A stretch of DNA of 64,000 nt from Verpa conica (Eukaryota; Ascomycota; Pezizomycetes; Pezizales; Morchellaceae). Below the pieces are notes generated by a model. That model was not told where the DNA came from, ran no database searches, and saw only the letters and a program-made list of their open reading frames with translations. The stretch spans positions 62,001-126,000 of the forward strand of contig JAUFSD010000010.1 of the NCBI GenBank assembly GCA_033030425.1, read 5' to 3'. A program made the translations under genes and the position numbers. Shown here piece by piece: positions 41,195 to 53,861 of this stretch (position 1 is its first letter; the number at the start of each line of letters is the position of its first letter).

Positions 41195-44100
41195 AACGTT
41201 GGAAGAAACGCCAAGAATTAAGCCGATCTCGTTTCGTATCCTATATCGTCATCACTGCCCATGGGGGCGGAAAGCTGGCTATGTAAACATAGACTGGGGT
41301 GTCTATGGGGTTTTGACTTCCTACCAATGAGCGTCTGACTTGTTTCCTGGTTAGGTGAAGGGCTATGGAGAACTACTCCAGAAAACCTCTCATAAGACCA
41401 CCACTCTAGCCAAAGACATGACTAGCTCTTACGAGTTAGCAGCATTTTACCAAATTATAGGATAGCAGTGTGTGAGGCACATAACTATTTCTAAAGTAGG
41501 CAGGTGGTTGTAAATTGCCATGATCCACGGCCCCCTATCTACATCCTACGACCCCTATTCACGGCTTCATATCACTTTAACTTCATGTGTAACTTGAAGG
41601 AACATCATTGTGATTGACACCGTGGCAGGTAGTACGGCATGACGCGTAGAATATAAGTAGACACTCCATAGTGGTGGTGTGGAGGTTTTTGGTTGTTGGT
41701 GGTTGGTCGCAGGTTGTAGATCGTAGCTAGGTAGTTGGTCATGAGTCATGGGTTATAGTATTTACAACCTGCCTAGGCGCTTGTAGAGATAGTATAAAAT
41801 AGGATAGAACACCGCGTGCAATTAGAGATCATGGTGGGTGCTACATGAGCTGCAAGTAAGAGGTTGTGAGCGGAATTTAGAGAATTGTAGATAGTCCAAT
41901 TATCAGCCGGGTAGGCACAATCAAGCCCTACCCTAAAGATATCACCAGGGTACAAGCTAAATTGCATGAGTAGCGCAATAGAAATTTCCAGGCGGAGAGC
42001 ATTATAGAAATGTGTAGATAACACAAAGTTATTGAGCTACTAGCAAAATTTAATAGTGCAAGAGCTACAATATAACTGTATTAGGAACTACAATAGATAC
42101 TTGGAGCATCTCAGAATAGGTTAATGTTTTTCTGTCTACTAACTTAATTTATTTAGGGTTGCCTGTATTAATTGAGCCATGGTTTACCACCTACCCGTAT
42201 GGGTGACACTGGTATCCCTCTAACAGGTAACCCATTCATGTGATGCCTACCTTTCCGCTCCCAGGCTAGCCTATCCAGGGGACGTCACCCCGATAGGCAG
42301 GTCCCCCCAACGGGCCAGAACATATACAGTAAAACCCTTGCTACTGTAACATTTTATTACACTATCATCTTCAGCAATAGCCTTTACTTTCAACATAATG
42401 GGTACTGATAGCAAAAAGGCTGCCAGTAGCGTTATCAAACGCATTTCTGTATAAATTAGAAGGCTTTGAGGTGTTTGACGTTTGCGTATTGCGTTTTTCG
42501 TGCATTTTCCTTACTAAACTTGGAATAGCATTTCAATTCAAGGAGTATTCTTTTGAGTCATCAACGCGAGCATATAAAGCCACGCTCATGCGCTTATTTT
42601 AACAAGGAGTTCACCAAGTCCAACTCAAAGGGCATAAAAAAGTTCTTAACCCCAAAAAACGATACAGATACGAATATATTAGATATGTGAGTCATTCTCG
42701 AATGTTTGTTGCCCAATCCCTACCAACTGTGAGAGGCTAACCATCAATCCATCAGACTCATTCTTTAAGAGAATATAATGTCTAAACACATAAGTAAAAG
42801 ACGTCTCGAGTGCCCTGAGATTAGTTGCCACAAGGTAGTGTATAACCAAAACTCCGTACGTTTCTATCATGATTACGCCAAGTTTCAATCTTCTCACAAA
42901 CTTACTAGATATAAATGCTATGACAGAGATTCAAGTGCAAAGAACTATAATGAGTAGCTATCTCTAAATATATCACACCGTGAAGCCGTATATATGCAAT
43001 TATCTAATGTTTTCCTTTGCCTATATAAACATTTAAACGACTATAGCACTCGAGGTATATAAGAGGAACCAGGAATGAATATTAGGTGGTAGAAGTGCCC
43101 GACGTCTAGGCAGTTTGCTCATATGTGTTAATATTATTCCACTAGAGAAATCGGATGTACAAAATTGGTATAACAAGGTAATGAATAAATAAATAAATAA
43201 AGTCACAAAGCCCTCCAACAACAGAACCAAAACAATCCAGTACGGTGGCGTTTACGTAGCATGGTTCTTCTATGTAGCCCGAGATGCATGGTATCTTGTT
43301 AAGGCGGGAGTGTTGCCCCATTGGCTGATCAGAGAGGCTTCGCCACATAAAGATAGGTGTTTAGCAGCTCATTATCAGAAACCTATGGGGTATCGGGTGC
43401 CGGGACTATTGGTGCAAGGGGGAATAGGGGGAAATTGGCTGGTGCATTGGTAGTTTCTTTAGTACTACCTTCCGAGGATCGTTCTGGTTTAAGGCTAGTA
43501 TTGTAGTGTAACCTCTTATGTTCTATAAGCTCTTGACACTATTCAAATATTAGCCCACGGCTTTCTCAAGTGGGAGAGGGCGGCGTAATAACATTTGTCG
43601 ATATAAATCTACAAGGGTAAAATGGGCACCGATAGGGGTGAGTGCCGATGTGTAATTTCCTGTGACTATCTAATTCCCTACGCTAATTATTGGTTAGCTA
43701 TAGGACCGGACTTCGGAAGAACAAGTATGACAAACAGTGGCAAATTCCTTTCCGCACTCAGAATAAGTGCAAGTGTGACCGTAACTTGCGTGAGCCTCAC
43801 GAAAGTGTGTTCTGAGTCGATATCCCTAACAGACATTAGTTTCTAAAATCAAGTAGCCAGGAGCTACCTATTACGACAAACCACTTCAAACCCTTCCCTG
43901 CACCCGCCATATTCGCACTGATAAACGTTTGTGTGTTTACGTCCAACATGAACCTGCAGTTTTAGATACTAATACATAATTAGTATTTAACCGTTAAATT
44001 AGACAAGGGGCTAGACAAACAGTTGTATATCTCTTCTTACACCCCTTAAATGTACATTTATGAATCTTGCTGTTTATTTGATGCACATCGCATAAATGAA

Positions 44101-44592
44101 AATCGAGTTTCTTGCGCTATTGATAGTTAATAGTGATTTAAAGTGCCATAGTTAGATTTTGAGTAACAAACTTTTTCAAAGGACTCCGCACATCCTGTCT
44201 GATTACACTTGTATGGTGTGGGGCTTATATGGGCCCGGTAGTGTCATTAAACTACTTTCCTATATATAATTAGTTTCTAAACCGTATAATAACGATATAA
44301 CTAACAATTTGATAGATTTTTTCACACCCAGGGAATAGACAAGGGAACTGGGTTTCGTTATGGGCGGCCATATGCCGCGAAAGTTCTCTTTTCTAATATA
44401 ATGAGTAGTTAGCGTTAAATCTTATCAATGGCTTCAGGATATATATCGGCGATGCCCGCACTGTTTTAGACTAAATAATAACAGGGGTAAACAAACACTG
44501 TTAAACGTAAGCTGACACTTTACACATTGAGGCATCTCAGAGCTCTCCGAGTATTTCTTATGGTAATCTACGTGTTTTTGGTACCAAGCTCT
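41195..44592. other. Gene-free AT-rich region
   Basis: About 3.4 kb without a supported gene. Short frames (60-85 codons) on both strands lack domains and codon coherence. A GGTTGTTGGTGGTTGG-like run lies at 41692-41707. No repeats matching elsewhere in the window were found. Confidence 0.4.
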
Positions 44593-44781
44593 CTAGTTAA
44601 TCGTTAGTTTTAAGCTTCGTGGATAGACAGAAATGCCAGCAGCAGGGATATAACGAACATGTTTAAAGGTCTTCCCACACCAAGTATGTGAACATTGAAA
44701 CCTTAAATCTAGCTCCAGCTCTTGATTGTGGACCAACTTAACGTGACTAGCCAGCTCGAACTTCTTGAGAATAGTTAGCAA
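44593..44781 (-). pseudogene. Possible C2H2 zinc-finger fragment
   Basis: The minus frame reads FELASHVKLVH (end of one finger, H-x4-H) followed after a linker by FQCSHTWCGKTFKH (C-x4-C start of the next finger, GKTF as in many fungal fingers). The second finger lacks its histidine pair in frame. No flanking exons were found, so this is probably a relic of a C2H2 transcription factor or an exon whose partners I cannot see. Confidence 0.4.
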
Positions 44782-46325
44782 TGAAGGTCATGGATAATTA
44801 AGAAGGTGATTAACCATTGAAAAACGCTCCCTGCATCCTGGAAATGTACACACATTCCTTTTCTTACTTTTTGGGGCGCGTTTACTGTGATCCTTGTTCA
44901 AAACAATTAGTCTGAAATCTTAGATATAGAAAGGGAGAGCAAATAACCTCTGTATACGGTGCCCTACAGCTGCCGAATGTGGACACATACCCTCCATGAG
45001 AAGTATTGGTAACAGGGAGATTATCTTGATTCATTAGTCTAACCCGAATTATGAGATAGTCAAGTAATGTCAGTAGGTGTAGGTGGGGTAGAGTAGGAGT
45101 CCCCCTGTATATTATATATAAGGGATATGAATAATGGAAATACTGGGTGAAAGGGGAATAAGAAGGGATGCGAATAGGAAGGGGTGCTATTGGTGGGAGA
45201 ACGGAGAAGGGAGAAGGGAGAAGGGAGAAGGGAGAAGGGAGAAGGGAGGTGGGGGGGAAGGAGGGAGGTGGATGTTACGTGGCGACGCCTCGTTAGAGGC
45301 TTGAGTATTAACGCTACCAGCGACTCCCTGCCCTGGTCTTCCCAAAAAACCAAAATAGATAAATAATAAAAGCATTTCCCGCCTACTATCAACGCATACT
45401 TAATTATCATGTGAGGCCCTAAGAATACTCAAAAAGCCCTTTTCAATCTATCCCCGCCATACGTATACGGCTACACGAACCACAGCTATTCTCATGAGCA
45501 TTGACACCCCACAGGTATGCGAGCCATAAGAAACACTTTATAGTTTAACTCTAATATATAGGAATAATAGGAAGGCGAGATGAGTAGTGAATAGAGAGGG
45601 ATTAGTCACTACAGCTATTAGTTTTGGTCGAAATTATTTGTTTCTAGAGTTTATATTTATTCACCGTTGATGTCCTATAATAGGAACCCGGAACCAAAAG
45701 CAGTACTGGGGCATTTATTACCAAGTTCGATGTTGAGTGGAAAGGCATTTTTACATTATTGAATGAATATTATTGAATGTCTTTAACGCGAATAACCCGG
45801 ACTCCTGTTCTTAATCTTGTCTTTCAACACTTCACAGATCATATTTATTTTATACTATAAGCCCGGGGTTTTGTCACGTTAAGAGTAATAGGAACTGTTA
45901 TTTTGCCGGCACACTTATAGAGTATACTCGATCTATAGTTTTATTTTATGGCAACAAATTTAATCGTACAGCGAGCAATGTGACACAGTCAAATTTATGG
46001 CATTCAACTCCACCACAGGGTACGAGTAGAGAAGGCCAGTAGCACCTGAAGTTTTAGAATGTACTGAAATACTTCCTACTTCTCATTATACATTTATATC
46101 GCTCTTGGTGTTCTTTATCTTACCGTATTTTTGTAAGGCATACTATTGGATTGTGTACAGTTAATTTTGTTAAAGTACAGCTCTTGGTAGAAATGTAGCG
46201 CGCAAGATAATTCGTCTTCTACGTTTTTGACGAAAGTTTGGAAAATAGCATTGGCTAGAAGCCCCTGCTCGATAATCCCTGTTTCGAGAATAGTTTTACT
46301 AGAGGCTGTATAATACTATCTCTTG
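44782..46325. other. Gene-free stretch with a purine microsatellite at 45196-45266
   Basis: About seven AGAAGGG units followed by a G-rich run. Antisense frames through it give Ser/Pro/Leu repeats and are artefacts. The rest is featureless. Confidence 0.5.
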
Positions 46326-46496
46326 GGCTGTCAGCGGTCCCGAGCGGGACCGGTCTTTGCCACAATCCCCCGATTTTCTAGCTTTGCCACCCAACCAGTA
46401 GCTATAACCCATTGAGTTTATAATGGTCATGGCTTAGAGAATGTAGTCTAGATTTTCCACCATAACTTCTATAATATCTAGGGGTGTTGTGGTTGT
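46326..46496 (+). repeat. Dispersed short repeat, copy 2
   Basis: Homologous to 12566-12745, same orientation; both copies begin with a GGTCC..GCGGGACC hairpin and end TATCTAGRGGTGTTGTGGTTG. Confidence 0.6.
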
Positions 46497-48604
46497 ATTC
46501 GCCACACGGGGGTGAATGACTGTACCATATGAATTGTGATAAGCGGTCGGCCGCACAGATCCTAAAGAGGGTTAAAAAGGTAGTAAATGTGGTATGTGAT
46601 ATGAGAGAAAAAGAAAAAGTAGAGTTCATGGTCTCATATGAGAATCAAAAGATATCAACTCAAGCTGGCGCTGCTGGTGATAGAGAAGTTGCGCTGCTGG
46701 TAGAAAGAAAAAATTAAAAATACAAAAGTAAAAAGTCTGCCTCTACCAGAGACTTTAAAGCAGATTTCACAGTTTTTGTTTAACAGGCGCGGAAAGGTAT
46801 TGGGTGGGCGGGCGGGGGTTTAATCTTTGCTTTAATTAAAGAAAATTTGTGAGAGCCCCCAATCGGAAGGTAGAGAGTTTGATTCCGGTTTAATAATTTT
46901 TTATTTATAGTGTATTGTTTGTATGATGGGGGAATCCGGCTTCAAAATCTACAGCCTTATATATTATCATCATCTGTTACCGGTATTAATGCTTGACTTC
47001 CTTGTTCATCGGAATCTACTTCCCAAAATCCTAACTTTTACTAATGTGCTACAGAGACCTTTCACTGCTCACTAGAGACCACAGAGGCCCATACTAACCT
47101 TTGAAAATGGCTTATATGCTTTTGATGGACCAATGCTTTTTGGGATGCAAGGTGTAGGCACAAATAAACTCAAGAGGAAATTTAATGTAAAGTCATAGAT
47201 TCCCCTGGTAAATAAATATTCCTATAATAAGATGACCTTTAGTAATCTTATCTACTTTCTAGATATCAACTATACTAGAATAAATTTTACCTATCTTGGC
47301 CGATAACTATACAATAAAAAGAGGTATTTTTTAGATAAAGGGTGATGGAGTTATTAATATATTGTTGAGAGGTACTGGACCCCTAACGCTCTTAGCTCTT
47401 AGTAAAATTGTTATATTCTGTAAACGGGTTTTTTGTCTGGTGAATCAATGATTCTTTTATTAGGTCATGCCAGAAAGATATACTCCTAGGCCAAAAGGAA
47501 CTCCGGTCCTTCCGCCTAGGATCTTTCCCCCATCTCGACAATGCCTGACGTTCTAAACACGATCCTCGCGCATGTGGCCCGTGCCTAAGGGGGGTGACAC
47601 CGACAGCCACCTGGTGTTAACCCTAGCCCTGGGCGACCATGACAAAAATTAACAACCAACAAGATTAAAGCAGTAATTTAGATTTGTTCATATACAAGTA
47701 GAGTTTGCTCCTAAATTCTATTGCGACCCTATCTACTGAAGTTGTGGTAGGAGGCTTGTTATCATACTAGGAGGGGGTGGTTGGTTGCACCCGGTGGTGT
47801 TCGGTTTAATTTGATAGCGTACAATACCTAATCCTACTTAATACTATATTTGCTATATAGTACTATAGAGCCTAGTATGACTACCTTTCGAGCCCTGGCC
47901 GGTGCTTTTTTGGGCATATTATTTTTCTCCGAGTGTTGTGGTAAGCAACCTCGGAGCTCAAATAGTGCCCCGAGCTTCCAGTGACTTCCGAATGCTACGA
48001 AGACTGGGGGGTGACTCTGAGGCGTCTCGAAACTTTACTACTCCAGACCCTACGCCTACGGTACTGTACAGCACATATAGGGGACTAGGCACGAGACTAG
48101 TACCAACAATACCCGACCGTGTCCGCTATGTATATTATCGGTCGTCTGTCTTCAGATGTGCGGCCAGAAGTGCTCCCACCGCGAGACTGTAGCAAAAGCA
48201 CCGTTCGGAAGACTTCGTGGGCTAATAAATGACTCAAAAAAAAGCTGTGTTCGCAACGGGGCAGTCCGTCCGTCTTTAGGCTAGTACCGGACGCCCTGTG
48301 ACCCTATATTCCGTCCTAGCCTCTCTTCGCGGCAGTCTAGGGCGTAAGAAACGGGGAATATGGACCTTACAGGGCCCTGAATGATGCCAGGTATTCAGGG
48401 CTATGGTTTTCTTCGCCCAAAACCGGCTATCAGGCTCTACCTACTCCTACTTAGGCTGTGGTTGGCAGCAGATATTACATGTTTTGTTCCCAGAGTAGTG
48501 CAAGAAAATCTCTTGACAAATGTCTATAGGGCCCCACAGGGCCGTACGGTCCTCTTAGTCCTAGAGAATATCGCTTGGGACACTATGAGCAATAGTCTGT
48601 CTAG
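46497..48604. other. Gene-free stretch; decayed hAT family-1 fragment at 48250-48600
   Basis: GGGCAGTCCGTCCGTCTTTA, TAGTACCGGACG and later ACAGGGCCCTG and GGGCCCCACAGGG show that 48250-48560 derives from hAT-like family 1, too decayed for its ends to be defined. The plus frame 46529-46717 is Lys/Glu-rich with no domain. Confidence 0.45.
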
Positions 48605-49560
48605 TTATGGGGATACTACTAGGCTCCTATAGGGCATATCGGGGGTTGCGAACGCTGATACCCCAACAATGATCCAAGAAAGCCCCCAGAGCCATTGCTC
48701 GGCCGAGGATGAGAAATGGCTATTACAGATGGTGCTGTGGACAGCCTCATAGATAATAAATACCGCAACTGATGACTGGAAGACGTATCGCAGTGCGCGA
48801 AATAGACTTCCAGATGTGGCGAAGATCCCCATATCAGGACGGAGCGTAATACCGACAATAACCTCAGATTTTTGTACCAGTTTGGCACACCTGTCCACTG
48901 GAAGCTCCTTAGCTACTGATTCCAAAAGTCTGACATCCTCCTCCTCCGACGTGTGCCGCCCCCAACCTGGGATATACCACGAAGCCATTCTGATCATTCC
49001 CGAGGCTCTGGCCCCTATTAGCATTATCACGCCGCCCCTCCTGTATGCATTATCGGCTTCTGACTAACTGAGGGTTGGATATATTCCACGGACAGACACC
49101 CCGGACATATTCTTCCTCATCAATTGATGAGCGTTTTTATATTGCACTGTCGCTTGCTTAGGGTAATAAGACTTTTTTACTATGTACCTGATTAAAGTCT
49201 TGGAATAGCTCCGAGTTAAAACCACTATGTCTGCCTGGGCGATATTTCTAGGTCATTCTCGAGCTCACTAGTTGGTGTAGCTAGATACTGTAGATTATCC
49301 CTGGGTTTGCAAACGGCATGGAGGGAAAACCCATCCGCCGTTAGCAGTGGACGTGCGCGACTAGAGTATATACTTGAACATGGATTAGTTGTACAATATC
49401 ACCATCTACATCAGCAAACCTGCAATTGTATCCTGACGCAATTGGTGTAGCAGCTGTTGCATCACATGAAGTCACTCGCGTCACAAGCATCCCTAGCACC
49501 CCAAGCATCACCAATACTACAGCCAGCACCAGGAGCGCCCCACAAAAGGCTCTGGGAACC
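48605..49560 (-). CDS. Possible multi-exon membrane protein, unrecognised
   Basis: Reading leftward: a hydrophobic helix (LAVVLVMLGVLGMLV) and VTSCDATAATPIASGYNCRFADVDGDIVQLIHVQ; then a GTATAT donor at about 49363, a TGCTAAC branch-like motif and a CTACAG acceptor near 49289. The frame 49030-48605 adds a hydrophobic stretch (FQSSVAVFIIYEAV) and WLWGLSWIIVGVSAFATPD. The middle part (LTRSYSKTLI, near 49210) needs further introns or frameshifts that I could not resolve. Two or three membrane segments are likely if this is a gene. The family is not recognised. Confidence 0.35.
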
Positions 49561-50196
49561 GTACTAAAAAAAATTTGTTTCTTGTGAGAGAACCTTTGTT
49601 CTTACTCGCAAATTACTAGTCTTTATTAACTACCATTCTCTTCAGAAAAACAAGCGAGGTTTTAGAGGCGTGTTTTGTCAACCCTAACCCTGTCCGGATA
49701 CACCAAATTCAACAATCGTATACCCTACTCTCTTTCTGCCCACAGAATATAAATCACGCGGGGATCCGAGTTAACAGTTATATTTTGGAAACTGATATTC
49801 AATACCCGCCTGGCGCTGAGGCTACGGCAGCAGATCCTGAGATAGTTATTGTGCGTAGGGCACTGAAGATGGTAGAAATGATAACTATTGTGGAATAGAC
49901 GGTAGGCAGAACTCAAGGAAAAACGGTTAGACTGGAGGGCAAGGTCGATGGGTTGAAAAACAGACTCAGTGGTCTATAAAGGAGGATGAACGAGATATTT
50001 GATACTAGAGACAGGCACTTCGATAATATACACATCAACAGAATGGTAAGGCAGAAGGTGGAGTTAAATACATTTTCTAGAGTGTACAAAGTATGTATTT
50101 CTGGACTATCGCCAGGAGAAGCTCATATAATAGCACCACACCATTTAGATTGATGTCTAGTATGTCCTATAAATATTCTAACTTATCTTCCAATAA

Positions 50197-50925
50197 CTAG
50201 TGCATGCGTATAAGATCCCGTAGAAGGTGTTCGGCGGGTCTACTTGCAGCTTTGAAGGCGGTGTCCCATTTACCAGAAACACCAGCAGATACCCCCTTGC
50301 TAGAGGCGGAGGCGTACCTTATGTGGGACTCTGCGGTTTGTAGTGAGATTGATACACCTAGGGCGTTATAGCTATACAGGTGACCGACTGGTGCGAGCCA
50401 GCGAGTGCCGTGATAAAGGGAGTATTGCTCCTCGAATTCATACACCGGCTCCCCCTCCCGCAATAGGTAACCTTGAGAAAGAATCTCTGAACAATTATTT
50501 GGATTTATACCCTGAGCCGAGATCTTAATAGCTCGTAGTTTCGAGTACCTTCTCCAAGAAATAGCACTATCGTGCCTATGACCCTGTATTTTATTGTGCA
50601 AGGACACCGCATGGTTAACCGACGCTTCTAAAAGCTGCCCCACAGCCTTGTCGAGCTCACTTAACTGACTTGCTGGGATATACTCGTCATCTCTATCTTC
50701 ATCGTTATCTTCATATTCATATTCATGTTCACCCCCGTCTTCGCCTTCCCCATCAGTATTGTTATCGTCGTCGCCGTCGTCGCTAGAGTACCACCATGGC
50801 TCTCCGTGGCAGGTTAACATCTGTTGCCCGTCTATTGTAAATGGAGGAGGATCTGGATCAACAATCATATCAAGGCAGAGGTGCTTTAGAGATAGGAGCT
50901 TTGGAATCTCGTTAACTATACGGCT
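50197..50925 (-). CDS. Acidic protein segment, probably the last exon of the F-box/LRR gene
   Basis: The frame is open from an AG acceptor (TATAG, ending at 50926) and begins SRIVNEIPKLLSLKHLCLDM, an LRR-like segment, followed by a very acidic linker (DDGDDDNNTDGEGEDGGEHE), then a helical region and an aromatic segment. The first ATG in frame is 50868. An LRR-like start straight after a splice acceptor suggests an exon rather than a gene on its own. Joining to the F-box gene through a 235-nt intron (donor GTACGT at 51160) keeps phase 0 on both sides. As a stand-alone gene it would be 223 residues with no recognised function. Confidence 0.55.
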   Translation of the reverse strand, partial: SRIVNEIPKLLSLKHLCLDMIVDPDPPPFTIDGQQMLTCHGEPWWYSSDDGDDDNNTDGEGEDGGEHEYEYEDNDEDRDDEYIPASQLSELDKAVGQLLEASVNHAVSLHNKIQGHRHDSAISWRRYSKLRAIKISAQGINPNNCSEILSQGYLLREGEPVYEFEEQYSLYHGTRWLAPVGHLYSYNALGVSISLQTAESHIRYASASSKGVSAGVSGKWDTAFKAASRPAEHLLRDLIRMH

Positions 50926-51139
50926 CTATATCGGATATAATATAATCAGCCTTTTTCCTCGATAATAATATGATATAACGTAGAAGGTATTATGTAGACC
51001 GGGGGAGTCTCCTAGAACACACTACCCAAAGGTTGGAACAGTTTTGCGTGAAAACCACACCACCGTTCTATAGACGTCACATAGATCCCCAAGAGACGCA
51101 TAGCTCTACTATTTTTATCCCTCAGGATAGGTGTAAGCT

Positions 51140-52517
51140 CTAAAGAGTAATTGAACGTACCCAATCAAAGAAATCCGGATTGACTCTCAGGTCCTCAATT
51201 TTCGGGCATCCGTTGACGAGTTTTCTGAATCCTTCAGCGTTGATGGGAGGATATTGGCGAAATGTACCATGTAGTGTTAAGGCGGTCAACGTTCTACCGT
51301 GTCTTAAGACGGCTCCCAAAACTTCCAATGTCGGATTCCTCAACTCTTGAGGATCATAGTTTTCATAAACAACATGGATTTCTTCAAGATTCTCACACCT
51401 GTTGAGAACATCCACCACAGAACTAGGCACTATACATACGCTCAGCTTGCGAAGGGACGGTAGGCTACACTGCCTAAATACTTGGGGGATACACCCTCGT
51501 TCTCCGAACCCGGCCAATTGGAGAAACTTCAATCGCGAAAAATCAATTACTTTCGTGAGGGTCTCAATTGTACTTTTTCCGTGTCCGGTAAGTAAGAGAT
51601 CTTGTACATGTGATAGATAAATTGTGCTACCATCAGGCCCTGTGGTCAGGTTACTTGTTTCGAAAACTTTCGAGAATGTTGAACCGGCCTCTGGGGGTGT
51701 TGCCGAGTCTCTACCTGATGGTATGTGTTTGAATGAAAGGTTTAACTCCTTTAGTGAATTTGACGATACTTGGATAATCTCGCGCAAGCTCTTATGGCAA
51801 GAGCACCCATCTACAAGCCCACTTAAATCATATAGTGAAATGGATTTTAGCGGAACTAGAGGGAAACTTGGTGGGAAGAGTAACCCTATATTATGGCAGG
51901 TCACATGTAGCAGTCGCGGAAGTTCATGAAATTTCCGGGCCAGACGCGGGCTACGGTATCTAGGTTCCCAGCTACCCCTTGTGTATTAGATCCAGGACCT
52001 TGGGAAGCTTGAAGGCTCCTTACCAAATAAACTGCAGGTTGTCCATACCCTGGACAGCCTCTTCAATACAGGACCAGAGGAGTGCTTTCTGTGCAGATGT
52101 TTTCTCGGAGAAACCCGCCTCCAAGAGAATTAACCTCCTAACCCACAGCGGGTTAACCATCCTCTCATGGTCGATCAACACGTTATATCCAGCGTTCCTA
52201 AGCTTATATCTTTGTTCGCGGGAAAGTAGGGGCACGAGTGCCTGGACGAGCGAAGAAATAGGGAAACCCGTGCGAATGATAATGTCGCTATAGAGAAGCG
52301 GAGCAGCAAGTGAGTAAAAGCGTTTCGAGACAAGACAGATGTTTGGCAGTACCCAGTGCGCGTAGGTATGATGGAAGTCATCTATCTTATCCTGGAAAGC
52401 GGCCTAGCAAGCCAGTTTGTAGCCGAGTAAGCAGATTTGAATTGCGTTGTCAGGGGGAGATTTACGTACACACTCAATAATCTTGATTATGATTTCATTA
52501 GGGAGGATAGGGACCAT
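51140..52517 (-). CDS. F-box / leucine-rich-repeat protein, three exons
   Basis: Exons 52517-52470, 52403-52024 and 51950-51140; introns of 66 nt (GTACGT...GCTAG) and 73 nt (GTAAGG...CGTAG) preserve frame and remove internal stops. The product is 412 residues if it ends at 51140. The N terminus has an F-box (VPILPNEIIIKIIE, LPNICLVSKRFYSLAAPLLYSDI), which binds Skp1 in SCF ubiquitin ligases. The rest shows irregular LRR-like units (LKSISLYDLSGL, LKELNLS, LKFLQLAGF, LRKLSVCIV, NLEEIHVVY, LTALTLHG, KIEDLRV), the usual substrate-binding part. A GTACGT donor 20 nt before the stop allows an alternative end that joins to 50925-50197 (about 648 residues). F-box/LRR genes of this type are numerous and variable in filamentous fungi. 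Confidence 0.82.
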
Positions 52518-52707
52518 TGTCTTGATGAGTAGATGGAGTATTCAGTTGGAATATTGCAAGACGGGGGTGTACAATGGCAGGGCTAGAGGTAAATACAGAT
52601 GGTAAAGAGACGTCTAGCGAGCAGATTGCAAGTTGGATGGTAGCAGTGAGAGATGATTTGAGATGGCAGGTGGTGATGATGGAAGCGGGAGAGTGGTGAT
52701 GGAAGTG

Positions 52708-52828
52708 ATGGCTGTGAAGAGGGGAGGGAGAGATGGAACGATGTCTGTGAAGAGGGGAGGGGAGAGATGGAACGATGTCTGTGAAGAGGGGAGGGGAGAG
52801 ATGGAACGGTGGCTGTGAAGTGAAGAAG
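52708..52828 (+). repeat. 34-bp minisatellite upstream of the F-box/LRR gene
   Basis: Three to four units of GATGTCTGTGAAGAGGGGAG + GGGAGAGATGGAAC (period 34, e.g. 52741 and 52775). It lies about 190-310 bp upstream of the start codon, inside the likely promoter, so copy number could influence expression. Confidence 0.85.
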
Positions 52829-53861
52829 GGTGGTCAGCTATGGTTGAGCACCTTCCGTAAGCAGGTCAGCAGGGGACCACCTCCAATCCATGCAGGCTGC
52901 AGCATCATCACTCGACTCCAGCCTCCCTCCCTCTCCCCACATTTCGTACCTGACCGGGTGTGTACCTGACCGGTGAGTCCTCCCGTTGCTACCCTGCGGC
53001 GAACCTAAAACTTTAATTCCAAGCACTCATGCCCTCACAGCTTTTTGACTATAGCGCCGAGATCCTCAGCAGGGTGCGGTACGACAACCCCGGCACCCGC
53101 TGACGTTCTTCTACACCCGGTAAAAACAGGGGTTACTGTGCAAGGGCTTAATAGCCGCTAACTGGCTTCCGCATCATAAACAGTACAAACTACTGTGTCA
53201 CCAGATATGAAAACTACAAGTACCACTCGGTGGAGTGGTTTTGTAAGATATTCCGGCACAATAGATGCTAATTTAACTATGCCAGAAGCAATTCCTCCAT
53301 TAATACGAGCATAGTCCAGATTCCCAATTCGGACTACCCCAAATCTCCGGAACATCCGAATTACCCATGAATACAATGCGTGCTCTACACAAATACTTAC
53401 GGTTGGTGAGGGTGGCCGAGTTGGATTTGCCTAGAAATCCCATGGGTTTAAGCCATTGTACTCCTATTTAGAACTCAAACCCTACGGTAAGAGTATCGTC
53501 TTCGGTGCGGTTTCTCGGTGGTCTGCCTCCCAAATAGCTAATTGAGTTTGATTATAATCACCACTTCTAAATACTCCCACCGGGTACAGATATAACGATG
53601 GTATAAAAGCTCACTGGGTTCCAAAGCTAACAAATCTACTCATTCAAGAGCCCGGATTCCCCGTCCTTTACTTTCGTTACACCCCCACGCTCTTTTCATT
53701 TGATTTCTTGACGCAGGACGTCTTCTTATCTATCACTTTAATAATTTCATCTCTTCAATTATAACTTACATCCTAACCGTTTAATACCTCTTACCCCAAA
53801 AATACAAAATTTCACATCTTACAGAAATCCCTATTAGAGAAACAAAGTCACTGTTTACGAC
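52829..53861. other. Intergenic region between divergent genes
   Basis: It holds the promoters of the F-box gene (minus) and the secreted protein (plus). A minus frame 53158-53376 (72 codons, hydrophobic VVLVVFISGDTVVCTVY end) is unrecognised and may be an orphan exon. The last 200 bp before 53862 are CT-rich and lead into the ATG, typical of a strongly expressed fungal gene. Confidence 0.45.

Noticed and set aside
45060..45410. Ser/Pro/Leu-rich minus frames
   Set aside because: Translation of the AGAAGGG microsatellite.
46861..46910. Second tRNA-like motif (GTTTGATTCCGG)
   Set aside because: Isolated B-box-like match without cloverleaf.
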